Below are positions 9,407-18,600 of a DNA stretch of 41,368 bases, in pieces (within the stretch, counting starts at the first letter, position 1; the number at the start of each line of letters is the position of its first letter). This DNA comes from Ochromonas danica (Eukaryota; Sar; Chrysophyceae; Chromulinales; Chromulinaceae). A program made the position numbers and the translations under genes. The notes beneath the pieces were generated by a model. It did not search any database, had not been told where the DNA came from, and was given only the letters and a program-made list of their open reading frames with translations. Location of the stretch: the NCBI GenBank assembly GCA_015146655.1, contig VKHL01000208.1:1-41368 (forward strand), written 5' to 3'.

Positions 9407-9520
9407 ATGGATTTGGACGAAAGCTTGATGAATTTTGTCAACGCCTTGGGCGTTATTACTTTTATTTCTATCGTTGCTTACCATGTCATCACAGCGACTC
9501 CCAAAGACGCGGAGTTCTAA
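9407..9520 (+). CDS. OST4: OST4, small subunit of oligosaccharyltransferase
   Basis: A 37-codon frame starting MDLDESLMNFVNALGV and ending YHVITATPKDAEF matches the OST4 family in length (human 37, yeast 36 residues) and layout: short acidic lumenal N-terminus, one transmembrane helix (about residues 9-28, NALGVITFISIVAYHV), and a short polar tail with PK. Shared positions with human OST4 include the F.N.LGV and YH motifs. OST4 stabilises the STT3-containing complex that transfers the dolichol-linked glycan to nascent proteins. I chose the ATG at 9407, not the upstream in-frame one at 9323, because family members begin right at this point. The gene is intronless, divergent from the ER lectin and convergent with the MMAA-like gene. 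A 12-codon remnant lies in the right arm. Confidence 0.85.
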   Translation: MDLDESLMNFVNALGVITFISIVAYHVITATPKDAEF

Positions 9521-9715
9521 AAGAGAAGGACGAGGAGGAATGCAATTGAGGTCTGCGGCTGTACCAGTGCCTGTAGGGGCAGGGTCTGTGGACTGTGATG
9601 AGAAGAAGTCTATAGCGAATAGGAAAGGCAGATAGGAGTGTTATGGTAGTGAGACGGGATTTGATCAGCCGGTGTCAAAATAATTACTAATTGAGTTGAT
9701 TAATCGCCATGAGCC

Positions 9716-10720
9716 TCAAGCCTTCACGGATAATACTAACTTGTCTAACATAGCTAAGGCAGCTGTTCGAGGAGCGTGTCTCCCATCATCAAGCTCTCGG
9801 AGCACCTGATCCATGTGCTCGGCCAGCCCGGGCAGTTCCGCGCAGCGCGCCGCCAAACCTCTGCGGAACTGACCCAAAGCCCAGAACCTGCGCTGGTCAA
9901 TGCGCTTCTGCGTTATCAATCCTTCCTTATTCAGAGTCTTCTGAAAATTAGCGATAGTTTCGTTGACTTTGTCCAGCTGGTAGCCGGTCTGTGCGGACAT
10001 CATCATCACTGGAGTCTCCCACACCGGGTACTTCCTCCGCACAAACTGCATGGCACCTGAGTAATCCGCCTTGGTATGTTTAGCAGCAGCCAATAGATTT
10101 CCATCCGCTTTGTTGATCAGGATCAGATCGGCAGCTTCCATGATTCCCTTTTTGGAAGCCTGCAAGGAGTCCCCGCCGCCGGGAGGTACTATAAGAATGA
10201 GCATGTCCACCGCCGCGTCAATGTCAACTTCTGACTGACCTAGCCCGACAGACTCCACAATGACCGTGTCGAAGCCGGCGGCCTCGCACAGTGTGATGAC
10301 ATCGGAAGTGTGCTCCGCTATGCCCCCCAACACCCCCCTGGTGGGAGAGGCGCGGATGTAAGCATCCATGGATCGAGACAGCTCGCCCATTCTTGTCTTA
10401 TCACCTAAAATGCTCCCTCCACTTATGTGAGAGGAAGGGTCCACAGGGATGACTGCCACGCGGTGATTCTCCTGCACATAGCCCATGCCCAGTCGCTCGA
10501 TGAAGGTGGACTTGCCCGCACCAGGAGGTCCAGCAATGCCAATACGAATTCCACCAGATCTCGCAGGCTGAACTCGATGCTTGGTGATGTATTCCAAGAG
10601 ATGCGAAGCCTGCTCACCGTGTCCGCGATGGGTAGACTCCACGAGAGTGATAGCACGAGCAAGGCAGTCTCTCCTTTTCTGCAGAAGGCCTTCACCCAGT
10701 GCTCTTGTGCTAGCCAACAT
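9716..10720 (-). CDS. MMAA: MMAA/MeaB (ArgK)-type P-loop GTPase
   Basis: The 334-residue protein aligns over its whole length with bacterial ArgK/MeaB and mitochondrial MMAA. It has the P-loop GPPGAGKS (64-71), DPSSHISGGSILGDKTRM (94-111), ESVGLGQSE (156-164) and NKAD (203-206). C-terminal helices end the family's GTPase and dimerisation unit. In the known family this G protein guards methylmalonyl-CoA mutase: it gates adenosylcobalamin loading and rescues the inactive cofactor, which implies B12-dependent propionate metabolism in mitochondria. The frame begins at the family's conserved part, with no obvious mitochondrial presequence. About 20 bp upstream a repeat fragment (10745-10888) begins, so a targeting exon may lie further upstream or have been lost. 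Confidence 0.93.
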   Translation of the reverse strand: MLASTRALGEGLLQKRRDCLARAITLVESTHRGHGEQASHLLEYITKHRVQPARSGGIRIGIAGPPGAGKSTFIERLGMGYVQENHRVAVIPVDPSSHISGGSILGDKTRMGELSRSMDAYIRASPTRGVLGGIAEHTSDVITLCEAAGFDTVIVESVGLGQSEVDIDAAVDMLILIVPPGGGDSLQASKKGIMEAADLILINKADGNLLAAAKHTKADYSGAMQFVRRKYPVWETPVMMMSAQTGYQLDKVNETIANFQKTLNKEGLITQKRIDQRRFWALGQFRRGLAARCAELPGLAEHMDQVLRELDDGRHAPRTAALAMLDKLVLSVKA

Positions 10721-10744
10721 AGTCGCTGATGAGGACTGGCCTGT

Positions 10745-10888
10745 GTAAAGACTTCTTTTCTGGTGAGCTTTTCCCAGAGCTGGAGAACATCAACCCGGAG
10801 AGTGCAGAGCTGAATGATCCCCGCGCAGCACAATAATACCACCTCCTTGAATGCCACCTCCCCCGCACCATAATAATAACCGTAGACA
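10745..10888 (-). repeat. 5'-end fragment of the dispersed unknown gene family, copy C
   Basis: This stretch matches 15470-15588: both contain GAGAACATCAACC, CCCCGCGCAGCACAATAATA and the terminus CCGCACCATAATAATAACC, after which the two loci differ completely. On the minus strand it contains the family's ATG (ATTATGGTGCGG) and first codons, but its frame differs from copy B. It is directly upstream of the MMAA-like gene and may now supply part of its leader. Confidence 0.65.
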
Positions 10889-10968
10889 ATCTGCAGCGAG
10901 TGAATGAGAATGGAATGCCACGCACCTGCTGTGGACTCGCCCCACTCAGAGCTCACCCCTGGTACAAA

Positions 10969-11074
10969 ATTTTCGTTTTCGGTTTTCGGAGTTGTGATAA
11001 CTCGGAGCTGAATGGCTGTTATAACTCGCTTTTTATGACTTTTCTTCAGGATTTTCGTTTTCGGTTTTCGGAGT
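10969..11074. repeat. Pair of 24-bp direct repeats
   Basis: ATTTTCGTTTTCGGTTTTCG plus GAGT occurs at 10969-10992 and again, identically, at 11051-11074, 82 bp apart. The meaning is unknown. From 10889 to 11485 I see no supported gene; the reading frames there are short and show no known features. Confidence 0.75.
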
Positions 11075-11485
11075 CTGCTGATGACCATCCCGAAAAGACC
11101 GTTTATGCGGGGAAAGGCTCATCATAGCCAATCGGTATAATGAAACAAATAGTTGGCCATTTCTCAAAATCAGTCCTACCGTTCCTAATTATATTCAAGG
11201 GTATGATAAAGAAAGTATTTGTAATATTTCTGGACTGCATTTTAGCAATGGTCCCTGGAATGAAGGGCCTCTCTGAGAGCAACTCAACCAGCCAAAGTTT
11301 CAAAACGCCAAAACTATGGACTTTTGGACTTCAGCACCCCAGAAAGTAGACGAAACCAAAATATCTTCGAAATAAAAATTCCATTTAATAGACTGTTGTT
11401 TGCTATATATTTTGTTGATTAACAGTCAAGCAGTTCTTTAATCATTTGCTATATATTTGTTGTAACTTAAGAAATTTCTGAATCG

Positions 11486-12027
11486 ATGCATTATTTTGGT
11501 CGAATTGCATCTTGGAGCCCTTGGGCCGATTCACTCGTTTCGGTGACCGAACAAGATACCGAGGACATCAGGCAACAAAAAAGCGAATCGTACAGATGTG
11601 GAAAACTAGTGGGATTTCCATGGATCAGGTTTGTAAGGTCCGGGGTTAAAAGAAAGGCACCTTGAGAGGATGGAACAGAAAGAACGGAGAAGTGGAAGAA
11701 ACGACAATCGATCAATTTCATGAAAGAAGCTGCCTTCCTCCTCTCTTCGACAAAGATGGTTTGTCTAACATTCATAAAAAGATGGTTGGTGAAGTTTGTC
11801 GGTGAATATTTCTTCGCAAACGTGAATTCTGTCAGATTTGTGGGGAAGAAGCTATGCCATGAAGCTGCACCATTTTCCTTGTGCTGCCGGCTTTCCAGCT
11901 CCTCCTGTCTTCATCAGCGTTGATTCTATGTTGAAGAAGAACGAGTACGAAGCATGTATGGTGCAAGGTCTTAGCAGAGGGACTACTTTTGAAATGGAAC
12001 AGTTGGGTTGCACAGATGACGAAAATT
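11486..12027 (+). pseudogene. 5' part of an unknown gene cut by the right duplication arm
   Basis: An ATG at 11486 opens a protein-like frame (MHYFGRIASWSPWADS...). A later frame (GTLRGWNRKNGEVEE ... LFDKDGLSNIHKK) can be spliced over a 47-nt GT-AG intron (about 11789-11835) to LWGRSYAMKLHHFPC...FISVDSMLKKNEYEA...MEQLGCTDDEN. There the right arm begins. The frame resumes at 14140 with KDHLNRGGEEAEFW and an acidic C-terminus ending EEEEDEDL. The reading frame also seems broken once before the insertion. I do not recognise the family. The argument for a single gene is phase continuity and matching composition across the insertion; it remains an inference. Confidence 0.45.
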
Positions 12028-12064
12028 CGTTGACAAAATTCATCAAGCTTTCGTCCAAATCCAT
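12028..12064 (-). pseudogene. OST4: OST4 5' remnant (12 codons)
   Basis: On the minus strand the ATG at 12064 opens MDLDESLMNFVN, identical to the OST4 N-terminus, and then runs into unrelated sequence at the duplication junction. The transmembrane helix is absent, so it cannot make OST4. It shows that the duplicated segment came from the OST4/lectin promoter side. Confidence 0.88.
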
Positions 12065-12118
12065 CTTTCCTTTTCGTTTTCTTCCACAGCCCCTCTCTGC
12101 ACAGAACCCTGGCATTCC

Positions 12119-13996
12119 ATGTCGAAGATGACCTTCGACATCCTGGGAGAGTCTTCTCTGGACTTTATCCGCCAAGCTCCCAACGAGGAGGTCTTCTTGA
12201 AGAACCTCGAAGGCATCACTTTTAAGGCGGCCGCGGTGACTCCGTCCACTGACTTGCCTGCTCTGCTGCAGACGGAGCTGACAGATCCCGTGGCGTTGAA
12301 TAAGGCGCTAGAAGGATGGTGTGCGATCTTGCCAGCAGACTACTGGAACTATGAATGGTGTCACAAGTAAGCCCTCTCTTGTCTATTCGCGTGGAAGACA
12401 CTGACCGTCTGCTGCTCTTGTAGGAAGGAATTCAGCCAATTCCACATCGAGCAGGGTGGAGGCAATAAGTTCATCAAGTCGCCGAATTAATAACAATAAT
12501 AACAACAATAAAACAGAAGACGTTGAAAATCAACACCAAGTGAAGCAAGCAAGTTCGCCACGAACCTTCACGATGGGGGCGTTATGGTCATTCTCCAGGC
12601 TATGGTCCTTCATTTCCACAGTGCGCACGTACTTGCCAAGAATCGTTATTGTTGTTGTTATTGTGGCTTGTTGGCAGGTGGTTGATCACTTCAAAGGTGG
12701 ACAGCGATGCGATGAGAATGGTCACGAGCGCTCTGTGGAGGTACACATCCAATGCTGCGATGGACTGCAAGTGCCCAACTCTCTTCCCTCTGAAATGTAT
12801 TTTCGACAAGACAAGAACGATCAGCATATTCCCAAAGCTTCTTTGACTGTCGTGGAAGAGCCTCAGCTCTGCCACTATCTGGCTGTGGTGTGTTCCCCTT
12901 TGCTTTGCCCACAGACGCCTTTGCTTGAAGCAGAGGCCAAACACAATACTTTCTCATCAGGTAGCGGCGGGAAACATGCTCTCCGAGGACGTGATCCTGC
13001 TTCGCTTGAAATGAAAGTTGATTCGAGGGGCTTTCACATGGTTGATCTGATGCGACTGCTTGAGAATACTTGTCTTGTTCACACAGAGGATTGGTGGTCA
13101 TACGAGGTCTGCTTCTCGAAAGGCATTCGACAAGTGCGCTTTAACATCGAACAAGTCGCAGGCACAGATGGAAATGTTGTTCAGAAACAAGTTCTAGCCA
13201 GTCAGTTCTTTCTGGGCCAACCACCACTCTCTATCTACAAGAATGAGACTGCCCTGCAAAGTCATTCCAGCGCGGCTTCGAAGCTTCGCATGGCGCCGAC
13301 ATGGACGTCTGACCGCGAGCAATACCTGCTGAACCACACTGGACTACTCTCTCCACTTTTGCTGAACAAGAACCGTGATCCTATCTATCTTTCTCTGCCT
13401 TTTACGAATGGAACACCTTGCGATCTGGACAATGTCAACAGATCGACCACTTTGGACATCTTCTGTGGAACTCAGTAAGACACCTTCTTGCTTTGATATC
13501 GTCGTTTACTTCTATGACAAGCTTTGTGTCTGGTATGCTCAGAAATCAGATCTTGCAAGTGATCGAAGAGCGAACTTGCGCGTATCGGATAAAAGTGGAG
13601 CTCAAAGTGGCTTGCCAATTGCCCGGCTTTTTGCCTGAAAAGGAGAAAGTGACGACATTGGCCTTCACTCTCTTCGACCAACTGGAAGGCGAAGAAGAGC
13701 AAGAGCAGAAAGAAGAGATTAGTCAGTCAGATGAGTTGCAAAACAATGAAGAAGTGCCTTCTGAACCCATTCATCCCGACGATTCGACTGAATCTTTGCC
13801 ATCAGATGAAGAGCTCGAAGAGCAAAGGACGGATCCGTCGGCGATTGAGAGAGACGCTTCCAAGGAAGTTGTGGTCGACAAGAAGGGAGAAGTTAATGAG
13901 GATGGTGATTTGGCTGCATCGACAAGCATTGAGGAGGGAGATGGCACCTCCTCCACAGAGCCAGAGGGTCTTTTCGATTCTCATGAGGAAGAGTGA
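12119..13996 (+). pseudogene. Truncated second copy of the two-MRH ER lectin (no signal peptide)
   Basis: The copy keeps introns at 12367-12423 and 13475-13542 and the main coding block, which is identical to the left copy over at least 340 codons. A 210-bp deletion removed the original start, the signal peptide and the first 60 codons in all, plus about 30 bp of promoter. The join makes a new in-frame start, ATG TCG AAG ATG (MSKMTFDILGES). A second in-frame deletion removes 64 codons of the acidic linker (EEISQSDELQNN instead of the long form). Without the signal peptide the product could not enter the ER by the usual route. It may be a pseudogene, or a cytosolic lectin-like product if transcribed; the open frames and intact splice sites leave both options. 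Confidence 0.75.
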
Positions 13997-14139
13997 AGAG
14001 AAAGGTGGCGTCGTACAGTCTTCCCTGTGAATCAGATTATGCTAAAGGTAACATGTGTGCTGTTGATGTTATGGGTGGTTATTCTAGCATTCTGCGAAGC
14101 AATGCAAGTCTTGCAGGCTACATGTAGTGGTAACAATTA

Positions 14140-14228
14140 ACAAGGACCATCTAAACCGTGGTGGCGAAGAAGCTGAATTCTGGGGTCGAGAAGAGGTGGC
14201 AGAGGAAGAAGAAGATGAGGATCTATGA
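14140..14228 (+). pseudogene. 3' tail of the gene interrupted by the right arm
   Basis: Directly after the duplication junction the frame KDHLNRGGEEAEFWGREE continues to an acidic end, EEEEDEDL, and a TGA at 14226-14228. If the arm is removed at 12028/14139 the phase matches the frame ending CTDDEN at 12026. The rest of the interval to 14417 holds no gene that I can support. Confidence 0.4.
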
Positions 14229-14417
14229 TTGTTAAATGTAGATTGATAAGCTAGTATGTGACTGCTAACAGAAAACAATATGCTGTGATAAACTTATATT
14301 ACTAAAACTACTGATGGCGACTACACGATGCCGCACGAGGTGACTACAATAACCCTTTTGTCTTAGTCGGAAGAAAAATAATGCACAGAAAGATATATCC
14401 TAGAACAATAATTAAGC

Positions 14418-15583
14418 TTAAGTAAGTAGCTTTCCTACTAACTTATACAACACATCCCTGTTGGGAATATCCGTGTCTTTGCAGCAATCCAGTAGCGCGA
14501 AACGATGTCCGTTGTTCGTCACTGTGCCATCTGGTTGTAATTTTGGATGGGCCGCGGAATTAAAAAGCTCTTTCAGGTTGCGGAGATCTTGAAGTAGCAG
14601 GTCCTTCAGTTTGCCAGCGCTGCTAGGTCTAACGCTATTTGCCGTAAATAGGCATTTTGTTCTGCTGTCTTCTGCTTGCTTCTGGCCTGTAGCATCTCTT
14701 CTCTGGTCTGTAGCATCTCTTCCTCGACAGCTGACAGCCTTGCTTCCAAACTGGAACAATTCGGACACCAGAATACATTGGGATTACGGTGTTGTATAAA
14801 GATCTCCACTCCGTTCCTTTCCTCGACATGACCCGATAAATCCTCGGCACTGTGGCGAGTCTTTTTAGCCACCATCGGAATGGCTTCGCTGATAATTGCG
14901 TGTGAACTTATCGATCTCTTTATGGTGAGGGTGCCGATGTTGTGGTCCTGGGCTGGAAAATGCTTTTCCGGGGTGCGGAAAAGCACAACGGCGGATTCCA
15001 TCCCTGACACTCTGTCTTAGACCTTAACTAAGGTCGAGGGCTAAGGTTTAGAAAACCCTGATTTTCCTAGATAAAACTCTTCTTTGAAGAAGGGAAAACT
15101 CTTCATTATCTGCGAAAATCAGGGTTTCCTAAATTAAGGAAGTTTTTAATTTATGTATTTCCTTAACGCAATTGAGGTATTTCCTCACTAGATTTATGTA
15201 TTTCCTCACTAGATTTATGTATTTGCTCTGTATTTATGTAAATGGTCAGAAAAAACTCGACTTCTGAAAAAGGCTGCGAATCGGCTAAGGTCCTTAGTTA
15301 AGGTCTAAGACAGAGTGCCTGAGGCAGCATCGGCATATGAGAGTCGGCTCATTGTAAGTGAACTTACGATTGTTGCGGGGGGTTCTTGAGCTCGTTGATA
15401 ATTCTTGATGAAGTCCACCCGTACCAGCCTTTCGTATTTCGGGATTTTCGTGACGATAAAACGCGTTTAAGAAGGTGGTTTGTTGGATGAGCTTTTCGGA
15501 GAACATCAACCACGATGGATGGTCCCCGCGCAGCACAATAATACCCCCTCCTTGATACCACTTTCCCCGCACCATAATAATAA
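14418..15583 (-). CDS. Dispersed unknown gene, copy B (zinc-knuckle-like motif and coiled coil), with a MITE in its intron
   Basis: The proposed exon 1 (15575-15368) starts MVRGKWYQGGGIIVLRGDHP. An intron (15367-15004) leads to exon 2 (15003-14606), which starts ESAVVLFRTPEKHF, carries HVEERNGVEIFIQH and NPNVFWCPNC, and ends in a coiled coil (EEEMLQTREEMLQARS). The total is about 201 residues. The exon phases agree (1/1). Another open frame, LKDLLLQDLRNLKELF...RDVLYKLVGKLLT, follows down to 14418 and may belong to the same ancestral product. Parts of this gene recur at 3-179 and 10745-10888, so it is multicopy. I recognise no transposase, polymerase or host family. The 5' boundary of the homology (15588) abuts the kinase-ankyrin gene. 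Confidence 0.45.
15008..15317. mobile_element. 310-bp MITE with 26-bp perfect terminal inverted repeats
   Basis: The ends are CACTCTGTCTTAGACCTTAA.. (15008-15033) and its exact reverse complement (15292-15317). A 5-bp duplication, CCTGA, flanks both sides (15003-15007 and 15318-15322). Inside are a subterminal inverted pair (AACCCTGATTTTC / GAAAATCAGGGTT) and about three tandem copies of a 22-bp unit (TTTATGTATTTCCTCACTAG, 15170-15236). There is no coding capacity. The perfect ends suggest a recent insertion. The superfamily is open: a 5-bp duplication with 5'-CAC ends fits Transib-like elements, but CACTA-type elements also start CACT. Confidence 0.9.
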
Positions 15584-15642
15584 CCGAGCTACAGAAGGAA
15601 ATCGAAATCCTGCTCACTAGAAGAGAAGCAGTTCTCCGAGAA

Positions 15643-18600
15643 ATGGAGAAGACACAGCTTATCAATTCACTGGAGTCTCTAAAACTCTATCCAATTGAAA
15701 GCAGTGTCCTAAACGCAGCCTTGGCTAGTTTGTGGTTCCATCTCAGCCAGAGCGTGCAGCACTTGGTCCAGCGGTACAGCCTAAGCCAGAGCCTGTCGGT
15801 AGAAGAAGCCAAGCGACTGGAACAAGATGCCAGTGAAGCACACGATCTCTTACAACTTGCCAAACGAACGATTGTGAAGTTAACCTCCAAAAGCGACATC
15901 GTCGAGGTGATCACAAAACGAGTGAAGATCATGGAAGATATTCAGGGCATCGAAAGCAAGCTTCAAAGTGGAGGAGGAGAGAAGAGGGAGAAAGTTGTTG
16001 AGAGCGCGACACAGAGGTTTGCTATCCAGCTGGATCTCTTGGCCAGCCTCCGTTTGTTGCTTCATCTGCGAGAGTCAATCCTCTTCGAGGCAGGCGATGG
16101 TCATCACGACCATATTAGCAGCTTAACAGCACTCATCGACTATCTCAACAGTCAGCGAAATAAGCTTCATTTACCATGTCAAATACCTGTGTGGTCATTG
16201 GAGGGATGCTTTGGGCCCGCTAAGTTGGCCATCGACGAAGTCCACAACCACCGCCGATTGCCGCACTTCGAGGACGATGACGACCAAGAGGGTCACGCAG
16301 GACCAGATGAAGAGGCAGAAGCATTGAATAATGGCTTTGGCACGGCTTCTCGAGCAATTTGGCAAGGCAATGCAGTTATGGTCAAGAGAGTTTCCGCGAA
16401 TCATTTCCATGAAGCATGGCTTGGTTTGAGAGAAGCAGTGACCTGTTTGGAAAGCAATTCAAGATATCTTCAGAGCTCACCATACCTTGTCAGTTTGATC
16501 GGCATTTCCTGGGAATCTGACTTCTCTCATTGCTACTTCATCACTCCCTTGGCTTCTCAGCTGTCCCTGTCAGATGCTTTCACTAATCCTGACCTAAAGC
16601 CAGAGACCAGGATAGAACTAAGTCCTGCTCAGAAAGCGTCTATCTTATTGGATGTTTGCAATGGTTTGAATCATCTGCATAGCTTTGGTCTAGTTCACGG
16701 TCGCCTAAAGGACAGCAACATCTTGTTGTTTGATGGATATCGTGCTAAACTCTCTGACTTCGGTGTGGAAACATTTCTCACTGATGTCTCTAGAATGTCC
16801 TCACCTGGTAAGCATGGCTATCGGTGGTTGGCACCTGAGTTTGTGCAGCATATGAATCGTCTTGAGCAAGTAGCAACATTAGCTTCTGGTGGAGATCTGC
16901 CCTCACTGGAGGAGTCTGTAGCGCTTGTACCTTCTCCTGTGTCTCCCGCTGTGGATAGCTATGCTTTTGGAATATTGACTCTAGTGCTATTAACGGAGCA
17001 GCTGCCATTCGCCAACGTTATTTGGGAAGAAGGGGTCAAGACGCAGCTGATGAATGGCTCCACCCCTCACCTTCCTTCAGAGTTCAAGGAGAAGGCGACC
17101 ATGGGTTTCTTACGAGAGAACATCGTAATTCCTTGTGTAGAGACGTTCTCTTCGATACGTCCTCGACTGAAGGAACTTCAGCCCGTTGTCGAAGACGCTT
17201 ATGTTAAAATTGCTAAGCAGGTTGACGAGATGGAATATCACCAACACTGTGAAACAATTGAGAGTGTTGAAAGCGAGCTTGTTGATATCAAAAAGAAGAT
17301 AGCAGACTACCAGCTTTTGATTCAGAAAGGCAAAGAGATCATTGCCAAGAAGGAGATTGAGCGAATCAAAATTGTTGATGCAAAACAACGAAGAGAACGA
17401 GATTTGGAATTAGAGCGTGCAAGAATCAAACTACTCGGATTTCAAGGAGAGTTGGAAGGTCTGGATGTTGATCGAGATGGAGCAGAAGCAGATTTGTGAG
17501 TTTTATTTGTGTTCATGTGTTCTCAAGCCTATTATGCTCCTAGACTAATAACAGCTATTTTGATTAACAGGGAGGAGTTGAAGGCCCTCAGAGATCAAGC
17601 GCAAGATAGGAAAGAGCAGAGCAGAGATCAATTGCTGTCATTGCGTCCACCTCTCACCGATTCTTTTGTGGTATGATTGTACTCATTTACGATTTTTCAC
17701 TTTTGCCAACCAAAGCACTTTGCTTGTCTACAGAATCATCAAGAGATGCTACAGCGATATTTCACTCAGCGGGAGTTGGAAATCTATTCGGACAAGCTTT
17801 CGGCTTATCGATCATCTGCGTATGTGGAAGCAGAGGACTTGGGAGTCGTGCGGTCCTATTCTTGGACACCTTCCGTACTGGCGAAAAGTCCTTTTGCGAA
17901 AACTTATGAGTCGATCTCAGAATTGAGCGAACAACAAACAGATGAGCTGAGGAAGCTAATCAATGCTGGTGGCTCGCCTTATAGCCACCTTGTGGACCAA
18001 TTGGACCTTATCTTCCGTGTGCCAATAAATGCCAAAAGTTTAAAGACAAGTCAGAATATCAATTTCACACCTATTAATCCGATCAGTCTATCGCGACCAG
18101 TTGAGCGCGATCTTCCGGATTTACATGGGGACCGCACTATTTCGATCATGTCTGAAATTAGTCCGGCCATTCGAAGAGATGACGGATATGTTGATTCGGA
18201 CGATGACGATGAAGCTGACGTTATGAGCTTGCGAGGAACTGTTTCGGGAATGAGGCCTTCTCATAGCCGCCCACGTCCTTCCTTTGTTCGCGAGCAGGAT
18301 TTTGTTCATTATTACGATGACCCGCAGAAGAAAGAAACTGTTACAGCTGAAAGCAAAGCGCTAGAAAATGGGAAATGGGAAATCCAATTGACTGAAGTTG
18401 TTTCATCTGCGGACGATGGATTTCCTGATAACGATTTTGACATTGTTCATGTGCAATATCTTGCTGCCAGCAGGGGCAACTGGTCTGAGAGTGTTGGTCT
18501 TCGCAGACATGGTTTAGGGTACTCTGATGAAGCTATTGCAGACTTTTTGGATCGTCGCTACACACCTCTGCATCTTGCTGCTCTTCTCGGTAATATAGCT

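Larger units (their letters stand above)
6929..9443. repeat. Left arm of inverted segmental duplication
   Basis: This 2,515-bp arm is the reverse complement of 12028-14140. It covers the whole ER-lectin gene with its 3' flank, the divergent promoter and the first 12 codons of OST4. Relative to the right arm it has about 210 extra bases (9140-9349) and about 192 extra bases in the acidic-tail region (roughly 7330-7530). Reading frames on both strands translate identically across most of the shared core, so long stretches must be identical DNA. Differences cluster at the outer edges and beside the two deletions. The intact OST4 and the signal peptide mark this arm as the source. Confidence 0.93.
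12028..14140. repeat. Right arm of inverted segmental duplication
   Basis: This 2,113-bp arm is the inverted copy of 6929-9443. It lacks the bases matching 9140-9349 and about 192 bp in the acidic-tail region. Homology starts at the shared CGTTGAC (12028) and ends at the shared ACAATTAA (14140). Substitutions are packed near the edges (for example TGCGAAGCAATGC against TGTGAAGCTGTGC close to 14100, and several in 12080-12115), while the centre appears identical. The spacer between the arms is about 2.6 kb. Confidence 0.93.

Noticed and set aside
10423-11088. 221-codon minus-strand frame overlapping the MMAA-like gene
   Set aside because: It overlaps the P-loop gene in another frame and runs through the dispersed repeat and the 24-bp direct repeats; no protein features.
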